A program made the translations under genes and the position numbers. A stretch of DNA of 63,252 bases from Ga0077527 sp050250695 (GTDB taxonomy: Bacteria; Pseudomonadota; Gammaproteobacteria; Burkholderiales; SG8-41): the NCBI GenBank assembly GCA_050250695.1, contig JBFWOE010000005.1, positions 1 through 63,252 of the forward strand. Direction: 5' to 3'. Below are positions 25,176-34,195 of the stretch, one piece after another. Within the stretch, counting starts at the first letter, position 1. Every line of letters starts with the position of its first letter. A model generated the notes under the pieces. It had not been told where the DNA came from. It saw only the letters and a program-made list of their open reading frames with translations, and made no database searches.

Positions 25176-26141
25176 TTATTGCGGGCTGATTTTTTCGTCG
25201 CGGATGACCTTGGTCCAGCGCGTGATTTCAGCGGCCACGAAGCGCTGGGCTTCATCCGGGGTGGAAGGCGTAACCTCCGCTCCAAGCTGGGTCAGCTTTC
25301 CGGAAACAGCGGGCTGTCGCAGGGCTGATGTCACCACGCCGTTCAGCCGCTTGACCATGCCGGCGCTCAAACCCTTGGGCGCGGCAACCGCATACCACCC
25401 GCGGACGTCAAAGCCGGGGATGGTCTCGGCTATGGTCGGGGTATCCGGCCAGAAGCTGGCGCGTTTTCCCGTCGTAATCGCCAGCACACGCATTTTGCCG
25501 CTGGCCAGATGGGGTGCCACGCCGGCAGGGGTATTGAAAATGACCGGAATTTCACCGGCGAGCAATGCCATCGGCGCCGAACTGCCCCCTTTGTAAGGGA
25601 TGTGGTTCAACTGGATGCCGGCACGGGACTGGAACAGCACCGATGCCAGGTGCATGCCGGTGCCGACGCCACCGGTGCCGTAGTTGATCGCTCCTGGCTT
25701 GTCCTTGCCCATGCGGATCAGATCCGCGACCGACCGCGCCTGAAATTGCGGTGCTGTGGCCATCACGAAAGGCGTGGCTGCGGCCATTGAAATGACCGTG
25801 AAGTCTTTTGCGGCGTCGTAGGGGAGCTTTTTGTAAAGGCCCACTGACGTGGCATGCCCGGAGGCCATCAGGAACAGGGTGTAACCATCCGGTTCGCCGC
25901 GGGCGACGATGGCGGCGCCCACCGTGCCGCCGGCACCGGGGCGCCCGTCAACGACGACCTGCTGACCCAGGGTCTCGGACATCGAACCCGCCAGCAGCCG
26001 GGCGGTGATGTCGACGGAACCTCCCGAGGTGAAACCATGCACCATGCGTATGGGTTTGACTGGCCAGGTCTGGGCATGCGCGCCGCTGATGGCTTCGGAA
26101 AGGAACAGCAGCGCCAGGATTGGGAATATTCCGGTTTTCAT
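25176..26141 (-). CDS. Bug/TctC-type receptor
   Basis: 321 residues with a signal peptide (FPILALLFLSEAISGAHAQ). WPVKPIRMVHGFTSGGSVD is the Bug opening with a variant loop (HGFTSGGS instead of VPFPPGGG). GEPDGYTLFLM and HIPYKGGSSAPMALL are present. It starts 43 bases after the amidohydrolase stop on the same strand, so the pair is an operon and the receptor likely captures the amidohydrolase's substrate. AAGGAGG precedes the ATG at 26141. Confidence 0.9.
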   Translation of the reverse strand: MKTGIFPILALLFLSEAISGAHAQTWPVKPIRMVHGFTSGGSVDITARLLAGSMSETLGQQVVVDGRPGAGGTVGAAIVARGEPDGYTLFLMASGHATSVGLYKKLPYDAAKDFTVISMAAATPFVMATAPQFQARSVADLIRMGKDKPGAINYGTGGVGTGMHLASVLFQSRAGIQLNHIPYKGGSSAPMALLAGEIPVIFNTPAGVAPHLASGKMRVLAITTGKRASFWPDTPTIAETIPGFDVRGWYAVAAPKGLSAGMVKRLNGVVTSALRQPAVSGKLTQLGAEVTPSTPDEAQRFVAAEITRWTKVIRDEKISPQ

Positions 26142-26184
26142 GCGGCAACCTCCTTGTGAATCCTTGGTTGAACTTTTACATGTT

Positions 26185-27594
26185 TCAGGCGCGCGGTCCC
26201 GGAGCGACAGGTTTGTACTGATAACTGGCATCGCGCATGATGCGCTGGCGTGAAGCCAGTAACGCCTGCTGCTGCTGCGCGAGTCTGTCCCCGGGGTAGA
26301 GCAGTTTCCCGTTGCGCTTTACCGGCTCACCGGCAATCATCACCGTGTCGATGTCGGCTGATTCCGCATACATGACCACCGCGTGAACCGGATCGCCGCC
26401 GGGCAGCACCGGATAGACATTCATGCTGCGGGCATTGATCATCACCAGATCGGCCTGCTTGCCGGGGGTGATCGAGCCGATCTTCTTGTCCATGCCGAGC
26501 ATGGCTGCGCCGCCCATGGTGGCCCACCTCAGAGCGTCGCGCGTCTGTGTTGCATGCTCGCTGTCCACGGCGGGCCAGCGCCCCAGGGCATGCAATGAAC
26601 GGTTGTCGATTTCGCGCTGGTGCTGGAAGGCATGGCGCATGACCCACATCATCGAGCCGTTGAAATAGGGGTCGCAATCGGAGCCCAGAGACGGCATGTG
26701 ACCCAGTTTCAGCAGGCGGCCCAGCATCGCGACACGTTCGCTGTTGAACATTTCCGTGAGGTTGGTGGCAGAGATCGTGCAGCCGGCATCCAGAACCATC
26801 TTGAGTTCGTCATCCTCCAGGCAGTTGCCGTGCGCGATGTTGTGATCGGGTCCGAGCAGTCCTTCCTTTGCCAGCCGCCACATGCCGTCTTCGAGTTTGC
26901 GCTGGCCCTTACGCGCCCAGGTGTGCGCGCTGTTGATCAGGCCGTATTCCCTTGCCAGCCTGATGTCCTGGACGCAGACATCGTAGGTGGCGTAGTCCGG
27001 TCCCAGAGTTGCCATGGCCAGGGTGACCAGCCGGTCGTCCGTGGCGAATTTTCCGGTTCGAAGGCGGTGAATTTCTTCGCGTGGGAACGGAATTTCGTAG
27101 TAAGGGGTCTGGCCTTCAACGACCGGAGGTTTGACGGTGCCACGGGCAAAAACCGCGCGGATGCCGGATTCTTCCAGCCCTTCGATGGCGGCATCGGTCA
27201 TTTCCGAATCGCGCACGATATGACACCAGTCAAAGATGGTGGTGGCCCCGTGATTGATCTGGTTCAGCGCGCCGAGCAGGTTGGCGACGCGTACATCTTC
27301 CGGTTTGTAGTGCATCGCCATTTTGCGATGCATGTTGCCGTGATAATCCCGTTTGCTGACCCAGTTGGCGCCGATGCCGCGCAGCGGAAATTCCCAGGTG
27401 TGGATATGGGCATTGACCAGCCCCGGAATGACGATCATGTTGCCTGCGTCGATGGTTTCCGCAGCGTCGGCATGGATGTTTTTCGCGACTTCAAGGATTT
27501 TCGCGCCTTCGATCAGTATGTCTCCGCCTTCCAGGTCACCGATTGCCGGATCGAGACTGATCACGGTGGCGTTTTTGATCAGCTTGCGTTTCAT
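26185..27594 (-). CDS. Amidohydrolase (cytosine deaminase/chlorohydrolase-like)
   Basis: 469 residues. The metal-dependent amidohydrolase barrel shows NAHIHTWEFPLRG (HxH) and an ending MPSLGSDCDPYFNG with the catalytic Asp. IAHGNCLEDDELKMV and GSITPGKQADLVMINA, the flanking composite domain, are also present. These enzymes deaminate or dechlorinate N-heterocycles or hydrolyse related amides; the substrate is unknown. The ATG at 27594 has AGGGGG upstream; the one at 27615 does not. A LysR gene is divergent 137 bases away and probably controls it. Confidence 0.85.
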   Translation of the reverse strand: MKRKLIKNATVISLDPAIGDLEGGDILIEGAKILEVAKNIHADAAETIDAGNMIVIPGLVNAHIHTWEFPLRGIGANWVSKRDYHGNMHRKMAMHYKPEDVRVANLLGALNQINHGATTIFDWCHIVRDSEMTDAAIEGLEESGIRAVFARGTVKPPVVEGQTPYYEIPFPREEIHRLRTGKFATDDRLVTLAMATLGPDYATYDVCVQDIRLAREYGLINSAHTWARKGQRKLEDGMWRLAKEGLLGPDHNIAHGNCLEDDELKMVLDAGCTISATNLTEMFNSERVAMLGRLLKLGHMPSLGSDCDPYFNGSMMWVMRHAFQHQREIDNRSLHALGRWPAVDSEHATQTRDALRWATMGGAAMLGMDKKIGSITPGKQADLVMINARSMNVYPVLPGGDPVHAVVMYAESADIDTVMIAGEPVKRNGKLLYPGDRLAQQQQALLASRQRIMRDASYQYKPVAPGPRA

Positions 27595-27731
27595 GTCTAT
27601 CCCCCTGATGTTCAATACGTCCGCCTGACAGATGGCGCCGCGCTCGTTGCCGATATGGCACGATCACATTTTCCGAAAGCAAAATAAATGCTAAATTAAT
27701 AAAATCAGTTTTTCCCGCGAAGAAATAATAA

Positions 27732-28643
27732 ATGGATCGCCTGCTGGCCATGAATGTGTTCCGCAAAGTGGTGGAGCTGCGGAGTTTTTCCTCGGCCGCA
27801 GGCCAGCTGGGCATGTCGAATGCCTCGGTCAGCAAGCACCTGGTTGCGCTGGAGAACCACCTTGGGACCCAGCTGCTGATGAGGACGACACGACGGATGA
27901 GCCTGACCGAGCAGGGGCGCAGCTATTACGAGCAATGCAGCCGCATCCTCGATGAAATCGACGATGCTGAAGCCGGTGCAGGTGAGTACCGCGCAGCACC
28001 CCGCGGGCTGCTGAAGGTACGCGCGCCGTTGTCCCTGGGGGCCGCCCATCTGGGGAAAATCGTTTCCACATTTCTGGGGCAGTATCCGGAAGTCAGCGTG
28101 GACGTGACCCTGAATGACCGGTTTACCGATCCTGTCGAGGAGGGTTACGATGTCGCGCTGCGCATTGCATCGGCCCTGCCGGATTCCAGCCTGGTTGCAC
28201 GACCGATTGCCAGGATGAAGCGCATCCTGTGCGCCGCCCCCGGCTACCTGCGGCGATCCGGAGAGCCCGCCATCCCTGCGGATCTGAAGCGTCACAACTG
28301 CCTCATCTATACCCGGGGCGACACCCCCGATGAGTGGAGGTTTGACGGGCCGGAAGGCAAACGGGTCGCCCGGGTCCGGGGCAATTACCGCTGCAATAAC
28401 GGCATCGTTCTGCGCGAAGCCCTGCTTGAAGGATCGGGAATCGGATTGTTGCCGGCATTTCTCGTGGCCTCCGACATTGCCGAGGGATTGTTGAAGCCCC
28501 TGATGCAGGACCATGTCGCCGAGCCGCGTGTGCTCTATGCCGTGTTCCAGCACAGGCGGCATCCATTGCTCAAGGTCAAGGTATTCGTGGATTTTCTCGA
28601 GCAGCAACTTGCTGCCGATCCCGAACGCTGGCTGGGCAGCTGA
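27732..28643 (+). CDS. LysR-family transcriptional regulator
   Basis: 303 residues. The winged HTH at residues 1-60 has FSSAAGQLGMSNASVSKHL. The substrate-binding domain begins near 90 (GLLKVRAPLSLGAAHLG) and holds RIASALPDSSLVARPIAR. LysR regulators usually act on the divergent operon, here the amidohydrolase and Bug genes, in response to a pathway compound. The intergenic region (27595-27731) is AT-rich near the LysR start. No clear T-N11-A palindrome could be fixed by eye. Confidence 0.9.
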   Translation: MDRLLAMNVFRKVVELRSFSSAAGQLGMSNASVSKHLVALENHLGTQLLMRTTRRMSLTEQGRSYYEQCSRILDEIDDAEAGAGEYRAAPRGLLKVRAPLSLGAAHLGKIVSTFLGQYPEVSVDVTLNDRFTDPVEEGYDVALRIASALPDSSLVARPIARMKRILCAAPGYLRRSGEPAIPADLKRHNCLIYTRGDTPDEWRFDGPEGKRVARVRGNYRCNNGIVLREALLEGSGIGLLPAFLVASDIAEGLLKPLMQDHVAEPRVLYAVFQHRRHPLLKVKVFVDFLEQQLAADPERWLGS

Positions 28644-28676
28644 TCAAGCGCCCGGATATCTGGGGAGGACAAACTT

Positions 28677-29402
28677 TTGAAACCGGTCAAGGCCTACCGC
28701 AATCCCAGGTTCATCAACGGACCTGACGCGCGCGAGCTGCGCATCCTCGCCGAATACCTCGAACCGAAAAGTCGCCTCGCGGCTGAGGGCGTCGAGGACA
28801 CCATCACCTTCTTCGGTTCGGCGCGGCTGAAGCCGGGCTCGCCGTGGTACGAGGCGGCGCGTGAACTGGCTTTCCGGCTGACCACCTGGTCGAAGGGGCT
28901 GGATCCCGAGATCCAGCGCCGCTTCGTGGTCTGCACCGGCGGCGGCCCGGGCATCATGGAGGCGGCGAACCGCGGCGCATCCGAGGCGCGCGGCCGCAAT
29001 GTCGGCCTGACCATCGCACTGCCGCACGAGGAGGCCGTCAACCCGCATGTCACCCGCGAGCTGGCCTTCCATTTCCACTACTTTTTCATGCGCAAGTTCT
29101 GGCTGGCGTACATGGCGAAGGCAATGGTGGTGTTCCCCGGCGGCTATGGCACGCTCGACGAACTGTTCGAAGTGCTGACGCTGGTGCAGACCCGGCGCAT
29201 GAGCAAGCCGATGCCGATCGTGCTGTTCGGCACGCAGTACTGGGGCGAGGTGATCAACTTCGACGCGCTGGTGCGCCACGGCACCATAGACGCCAAGGAC
29301 GTGGAGCTGGTGCACCGCACTGATTCGGTGGACGACGCCTTCGAGTGGCTGCAGCGTCATCTCACAGAAGAAGCTCTGGGAAAACCGGGACCAATGTTGT
29401 AA
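28677..29402 (+). CDS. LOG-family protein (TIGR00730-like nucleotide phosphoribohydrolase)
   Basis: 241 residues starting at TTG 28677, with GGGGAGGAC upstream. The LOG hallmarks are CTGGGPGIMEAANRGA and VVFPGGYGTLDELFEVLTL, the latter containing PGGxGTxxE with its catalytic Glu. LOG enzymes split cytokinin-type or nucleoside 5'-monophosphates to base and ribose phosphate. The N-terminal extension (ARELRILAEYLEPKSRL) is typical of the longer bacterial branch. The LysR gene lies directly upstream, but a functional tie is not evident. Confidence 0.88.
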   Translation: MKPVKAYRNPRFINGPDARELRILAEYLEPKSRLAAEGVEDTITFFGSARLKPGSPWYEAARELAFRLTTWSKGLDPEIQRRFVVCTGGGPGIMEAANRGASEARGRNVGLTIALPHEEAVNPHVTRELAFHFHYFFMRKFWLAYMAKAMVVFPGGYGTLDELFEVLTLVQTRRMSKPMPIVLFGTQYWGEVINFDALVRHGTIDAKDVELVHRTDSVDDAFEWLQRHLTEEALGKPGPML

Positions 29403-29460
29403 CTTTGCGTCCGGTCACGCATCCTTCGCATAACCCGAACGAGAAAAAGGAAATCCCCGA

Positions 29461-30201
29461 ATGGCCCTGCTCGAACAGCATGTCACCGTCACCACCAAAT
29501 ACGGCAAGTGCCCGGCATTTGCCGCCTGCCCCGACGCGCCGGGCCGCTTTCCCGGCATCATTTTCTACATGGATGCGCCGGGGTTCCGCGAGGAGCTGTG
29601 CAACATGGCGCGACGCATCGCCAAACACGGCTACTTCTGCCTGCTGCCCGACATGTACTACCGGCTCGGCACCTGCCGCTTCGACATCCCGCGCCGCAAC
29701 GACGCGATGTCGGCGGTGATCAAGGCGGCGATGAACAGCCTCAGCAACGCCGACGTCACCGACGATACCGCGGCCTTCATCAACTGGCTCGATGCGCAGG
29801 ACAAGGTGTCGGAGGGCGCGGTCGGCAGCGTGGGCCACTGCATGAGTGGCCGCTACATCACCACCGCGGCGGCGCGGTTCCCCCGGATGAAGGCGGCGGC
29901 CTCGCTCTACGGCGTCGGCATCGTCACCGACAAGGAAGATTCGCCGCACAAGCTGCTTGGCCAGATCAAGGGCGAACTCTATTACGCCTTTGCCGAGAAA
30001 GACGCCTCGGTACCGGCGCAGGAAGTCATCGACCTTGCCGCGGCGCTGAAAAAGGCGGGCACGAGACACGCGCTCGAAACCCTGCCCGGCACCCAGCACG
30101 GTTTCTGTTTCGCCGAACGCGCGGTCTACCACCCGGTGGCTTCGGAGCACACCTGGGAGCGGATATTCGACCTGTGGGACCGGAACCTGAAACAGACCTG
30201 A
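29461..30201 (+). CDS. Dienelactone hydrolase family protein
   Basis: 246 residues with the alpha/beta-hydrolase fold. The nucleophile elbow is GSVGHCMSGRY, with Cys as in dienelactone hydrolases rather than Ser. The acid is in YYAFAEKDASVPAQE and the His in LPGTQHGFCFAERA. Members open cyclic lactones in aromatic degradation or cleave other esters. GAAAAAGGA precedes the ATG. The GFA-family gene follows after 21 bases and is probably co-transcribed. Confidence 0.88.
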   Translation: MALLEQHVTVTTKYGKCPAFAACPDAPGRFPGIIFYMDAPGFREELCNMARRIAKHGYFCLLPDMYYRLGTCRFDIPRRNDAMSAVIKAAMNSLSNADVTDDTAAFINWLDAQDKVSEGAVGSVGHCMSGRYITTAAARFPRMKAAASLYGVGIVTDKEDSPHKLLGQIKGELYYAFAEKDASVPAQEVIDLAAALKKAGTRHALETLPGTQHGFCFAERAVYHPVASEHTWERIFDLWDRNLKQT

Positions 30202-30222
30202 TCACCACCTGAAGGAGCCAAC

Positions 30223-30639
30223 ATGTACCAGCAATCCGCCGTCACCGGCAGCTGCCTGTGCGGGTCGGTGAAATTCGAGATCACGCCGCCGTCCACGGCG
30301 TTCCGTTATTGCCACTGTACGCGCTGCCGCAAGGCCACCGGCGCCGCGCATGCCGCCAACCTGTTCGTGCCGGCGGGCCAGTTCAAATGGCTGGCCGGCG
30401 AGTCGCTGCTGAATCAGTTCGACCTGCCGGGCGCCAAGCGCTTCGCGGTGAAATTCTGCACGCAGTGCGGCACCCGCATGCCGCACCAGGTCACCGGCAC
30501 CGAAAACATGCTGATTCCCGCCGGCGTGCTCGACGCCACGCCCGACCTCAGGCCCGACGGCAGCATCTTCTGGGGGTCGAAGGCAGGATGGTTCGTCGAG
30601 ACGACTGAACTGCCGAAACACGAGGAATACGGCAGGTAA
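30223..30639 (+). CDS. GFA/CENP-V family zinc protein
   Basis: 138 residues. The zinc ligands are in SCLCGSVKFE, CHCTRCRKATG and KFCTQCGTRMP, the standard pattern of the glutathione-dependent formaldehyde-activating (Gfa) family. Whether this member handles formaldehyde is doubtful; most are of unknown function. GAAGGAG precedes the ATG. It lies directly behind the dienelactone hydrolase gene, and is convergent with the EptA-like gene. Confidence 0.85.
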   Translation: MYQQSAVTGSCLCGSVKFEITPPSTAFRYCHCTRCRKATGAAHAANLFVPAGQFKWLAGESLLNQFDLPGAKRFAVKFCTQCGTRMPHQVTGTENMLIPAGVLDATPDLRPDGSIFWGSKAGWFVETTELPKHEEYGR

Positions 30640-30663
30640 AAATCACGACGGGCAGCGGCCACG

Positions 30664-32286
30664 TTATTTTTTCGGGGACGACCTGGCTTCGTTCAGGATA
30701 TCCAGCTCTGCGCGATAGGTCGCGGACTGGATCTCGAAGAAGCCGAGCAGGGTGTGGAACATGTTGTTGTGGGAGTAGCGCTGCGCCGCCTTGTGCAGCA
30801 TGGCCTGCGGCGTCACCGCGTGAAAATTCGCGCCGAACCACATCACTGCGGGCACATGGAGCTGTGCGTCGGGCGCAATGGCCTTGGGCAGTCCGTGCAG
30901 GTAAAGCCCGTTTTCACCCAGCGATTCGCCGTGATCGCTGACATAGAACAGCGCGGTTTCGAAGCGGCTGTCGTTTTTCTCCAGCAGTTCGATGGCCTGC
31001 GCCAGGAAGTGGTCGGTATAGAGGATGGCGTTGTCGTAGGCATTGCCGATTTCCTCGCGGCTGCAGCGGCTCAAGTCGCTTTCACGGCATACCGGCGTGA
31101 ATTTCTCGAACGCCGGCGGATAGCGGCGGTGATAGGCCGGGCCGTGGTTGCCCATCTGGTGCAGCACGATGAGGATGTCGCCGGCCGGATGCGTGTCGAT
31201 GTACTGCTGCAGGCCGACCAGCATGCCTTCGTCGCGGCACTCGGTGTCGCAGACCGTGTTGACGGCGGCGGATTTGTAATCCTGGTATTCGACCCGGCTT
31301 GCCACGCCCTTGGAGTCCGAGTTGTTGTCGCGCCACAGCACGTTCACGCCGCTGCGCTGCAGGACATCGAGGAGATTTTCCTGGCGGGTGATGGCCGCTG
31401 CACCCTTGGCTTCGCCGTCGAGCAGGAACATGCACGGCACCGATACCGCTGTGGATGTGCCGCAGGCGCGGAAATTGGTCAGGCTGAGGACATTCTTCCC
31501 GCGCAGCCGCGGGTTGGTGTCCCGCGTATAACCGTTCAGTGAAAAGTGGTCGGCGCGCGCGGTTTCGCCGACGACCATGATGACCAGTTCCCGTTCCACA
31601 TCGCTGACGGGGATTGCGGCATCGGCACCGATCACTTCGACCGGCACCGCCCTGGTGGAACGGAACTGCTGGGCGGCAAATTTCGCCGCGGAATAGAGCG
31701 GGTAGACCGGGTTTGCGTGCTGGCGCAGTTCCTTGTGCACCCGGAAAAACGAAGCATAAAAACTGCCGAAACCCAGCACGGTCGCGATCACCAGCGCCAG
31801 CGCCGCGCCGGCGAGCTTCAGGCGCGACAGAATTTCCGCGCCCGGCGTCTGCCGGCGCAGACGCACCCTGGCCACCATCAGTGCCGGCAGCAAGCCCAGC
31901 AGCAGCAGGTAGGCGAACAGTTTGGGAGTGACCAGTTCCAGCGTTTCCGCGACATTGGTATGCACGACGTTGCGCAGCATGTCGTCGCTGATGATGATGC
32001 CGTAGGTGTCCATGAAGTACGCGGCGGCGGCCGACAGCAGCAGCACCCCGATCAGCACCGGCCGGGTCGCGCTGCGCAGGCACAGCGGCGCGGTCAGCAG
32101 CACGCTGATTCCGCCGAAAACCACCGCCAGGGACAGCACGGCAAGGAGGCTGCCGCTGCCGAAAGGATAGGTCTTCAGGACATTGGTGACGAAAGCGCCG
32201 TTGCCGAAAAGAACGACAAATCCGCTTACTGCGAGTATCAGCGCGTTGGTCGTGAGTCCGTCGCGGGGAATAAGGGGGATTTTCAT
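30664..32286 (-). CDS. Phosphoethanolamine transferase, EptA-like
   Basis: 540 residues. The N-terminal ~180 residues hold five membrane helices. The periplasmic sulfatase-fold domain follows: VVGETARADHFSLNGY with the nucleophile Thr, then RACGTSTAVSVPCMF, HQMGNHGPAYHRRYP and FYVSDHGESLGENGLYLHG with the metal His and Asp. These enzymes add phosphoethanolamine to lipid A or other envelope glycans, lowering negative charge. Conserved Cys pairs for periplasmic disulfides are present. Its ATG at 32286 lies ~90 bases from an AT-rich repeat. Confidence 0.9.
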   Translation of the reverse strand: MKIPLIPRDGLTTNALILAVSGFVVLFGNGAFVTNVLKTYPFGSGSLLAVLSLAVVFGGISVLLTAPLCLRSATRPVLIGVLLLSAAAAYFMDTYGIIISDDMLRNVVHTNVAETLELVTPKLFAYLLLLGLLPALMVARVRLRRQTPGAEILSRLKLAGAALALVIATVLGFGSFYASFFRVHKELRQHANPVYPLYSAAKFAAQQFRSTRAVPVEVIGADAAIPVSDVERELVIMVVGETARADHFSLNGYTRDTNPRLRGKNVLSLTNFRACGTSTAVSVPCMFLLDGEAKGAAAITRQENLLDVLQRSGVNVLWRDNNSDSKGVASRVEYQDYKSAAVNTVCDTECRDEGMLVGLQQYIDTHPAGDILIVLHQMGNHGPAYHRRYPPAFEKFTPVCRESDLSRCSREEIGNAYDNAILYTDHFLAQAIELLEKNDSRFETALFYVSDHGESLGENGLYLHGLPKAIAPDAQLHVPAVMWFGANFHAVTPQAMLHKAAQRYSHNNMFHTLLGFFEIQSATYRAELDILNEARSSPKK

Positions 32287-32375
32287 GAACCGGGGTTATG
32301 CCGCTGCGCGTTCACGACAGGGATTGCGCAGTGGTTGGCGGCAGGGGATGTGATGGACAGGGCTGGAAAAATATC

Positions 32376-32385
32376 AATAAAAACA
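32376..32385 (+). repeat. AT-rich intergenic motif, copy 4
   Basis: AATAAAAACA inside a longer AT-rich patch (about 32367-32400), between the EptA-like gene start and the ScfR stop, both on the minus strand. It shares its core with the other copies. Confidence 0.5.
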
Positions 32386-32451
32386 TATAGTTGTTTAATT
32401 CCTGGCGGTGCGTACGTTGGAACGTAACGACAGCACCATGGTTCCCGGCCT

Positions 32452-34011
32452 TCAGCGCCGTTTCTTTGTGCCGGCGATGATTTCCTGGCGCACGTCGGTG
32501 ATCGCGCGCGCGCGCGAGGCGTGTACCCCGGTGCAGTGCTCGGTGCGCGGGCAGTTGCTGCTGCGCGGGCAGATCACCCGCGCCGGGCGCGACAGCGCGT
32601 CTTCCACCCAGGCGATGTTGAGCACCCGTGACACCGCGCGGATCGCTTCGGCCGCGGCGCGCGGGATTTTTCCCTGGCCGCGCTGGCGCACGCATTCGTC
32701 GGTGATTTCCTCCACCAGGCTGTCGGCGTCCGCGGTGTGTGAGCGCAATGCCGGCACCAGGTCGATGCCCACCGACAGCACGTGCGGATTGCCCGCCATG
32801 TCGGCAGTGCGCCGCGAGTGGCAGCAATAGAGCAATGACCGGTTGCCGTCGCGCAGCACCGAGATCTGCGAGCCGCGGTCCGGGCCGCTCCTGGCGTCGA
32901 GCATGCGGAACACCGCCCAGTTGGGGCAGGGGTCGCTGACCTGCGCCATGTTGCCCCAGGGCAGAGGGATGCCGTTGCCGCGGTAGACCGCGCGCAGGAA
33001 GCCGGGCGGATAGGCGTCGAAGAAATGCCAGTACGGATAGGGCGAGACCTTGGTCATGCGCCGCATCACAGCCGCCGGCGTCAGGTCGATTTTTTCACCG
33101 GCCTCGACGCGGTACGACTCGCGGGTGAGGAAACGCCGGAACGGCACCTTGGGACAGAGCAGCGCGCCGGCAAAAAAACTGCACTCGAAATCACGCCAGG
33201 CATGGAGCACGTCCTGCGGGCTCATGCCGCCGCCGATGCTACCGTCGGGACTGCCGCCCATCTCGCCGCCGGTGGCGTGCGCGGCCTTCAGCCCGTCGCC
33301 ATCGTGCAGGATCCTGTGGCCGAGGTGCGAGGCGAGGTCGAACTTCAGTCGCGACGGGTCTGATTCCAGCGCGCGGTTGAGGTATATCGTGTCCGGCGCT
33401 TCGTAGAACGAGCGCACCATACTGCGCAGTTCGCGGTCGTTGTCGCGGGCCAGTACAGGCTTGCGATCGAACCATTGCAGCTTCAGGCCGTGGCGGCGGC
33501 ACAGGCCGAACAGGTCGTCGACATCGAGCGGGAATTTGCGCTGGCCGACATTTTCCGCGGCGCGCTCGAGGTCGGGGAAGTCATTGCGCGACATTTCCTG
33601 GTGGGAGCGGATCAGCAGGTGCGCGAACTGCCGCCCGGTGGTGCCGGTCTGCGCCAGCAGCTCGGGTATTGCCGCCTGCAGCAGCTCCTTCGAAAACAGG
33701 AAAGCCGGTTCCAGCGGCACCGCCGCCGCGCCGCCGCCGCGCTGTTCCGCGACCGCGGTTTCAGTTTCCGGATTGTTGTCGAGAAACCATTTTACCTCGC
33801 GCTGGAACAGCGCCGACAGCAGTTCGAGCACTTCCGGGGAGGGCACGCGTTTGCCGCTCTCGATCATGCTCAGGTACGACACCGAAGGCGCCCTGGCCGG
33901 ATCGTGCTGCACGCAGCGCGCGGAGAGTTCCTCCAGCGTTAGGCCGTTCCTTTTGCGCAGCGCGCGCAGCTTGGTGCCGAGGAAGTGGCTCTGGCGGATG
34001 TGATGGCTCAT
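32452..34011 (-). CDS. ScfR/RamB-type XRE regulator of short-chain fatty acid metabolism
   Basis: 519 residues. The N-terminal HTH (residues 8-70: LGTKLRALRKRNGLTLEEL, SYLSMIESGKRVPS) is followed by a large domain with an IrrE-like part (SHLGHRILHDGD) and a C-terminal CPRSSNCPRTEHC cysteine cluster. This layout is that of regulators sensing short-chain acyl compounds, which control glyoxylate or propionate/acetate genes. The upstream region has repeated TGTGAAATT sites (next entry) that could be autoregulatory operators. It is divergent from a PanE-like gene. Confidence 0.85.
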   Translation of the reverse strand: MSHHIRQSHFLGTKLRALRKRNGLTLEELSARCVQHDPARAPSVSYLSMIESGKRVPSPEVLELLSALFQREVKWFLDNNPETETAVAEQRGGGAAAVPLEPAFLFSKELLQAAIPELLAQTGTTGRQFAHLLIRSHQEMSRNDFPDLERAAENVGQRKFPLDVDDLFGLCRRHGLKLQWFDRKPVLARDNDRELRSMVRSFYEAPDTIYLNRALESDPSRLKFDLASHLGHRILHDGDGLKAAHATGGEMGGSPDGSIGGGMSPQDVLHAWRDFECSFFAGALLCPKVPFRRFLTRESYRVEAGEKIDLTPAAVMRRMTKVSPYPYWHFFDAYPPGFLRAVYRGNGIPLPWGNMAQVSDPCPNWAVFRMLDARSGPDRGSQISVLRDGNRSLLYCCHSRRTADMAGNPHVLSVGIDLVPALRSHTADADSLVEEITDECVRQRGQGKIPRAAAEAIRAVSRVLNIAWVEDALSRPARVICPRSSNCPRTEHCTGVHASRARAITDVRQEIIAGTKKRR

Positions 34012-34079
34012 GGCGTCGACGGTATCCGGGGGCGGTGTGAAAAAAGGGCTGTGAAAGCGCCGGCAGCAGGCCGGATTTC

Positions 34080-34130
34080 TGTGAAATTAACATTGTGAAA
34101 TTTCTAATGTCAAATTTTTCAGAAATTTTG
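34080..34130. promoter_or_regulatory. Operator-like repeats between scfR-type gene and PanE-like gene
   Basis: TGTGAAATT occurs at 34080-34088 and 34094-34102 (14-base period). It is followed by CAAATTTTTCAGAAATTTTG at 34111-34130, an imperfect inverted repeat. The whole is AT-rich in GC-rich DNA, and lies in the 184-base divergent intergenic region. Confidence 0.45.
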
Positions 34131-34195
34131 CCTATGATGCAAAACATCACGGTTCGCGGTCTGCCGTCATCCAGGTCATTACAGGGGAGGTTGCC

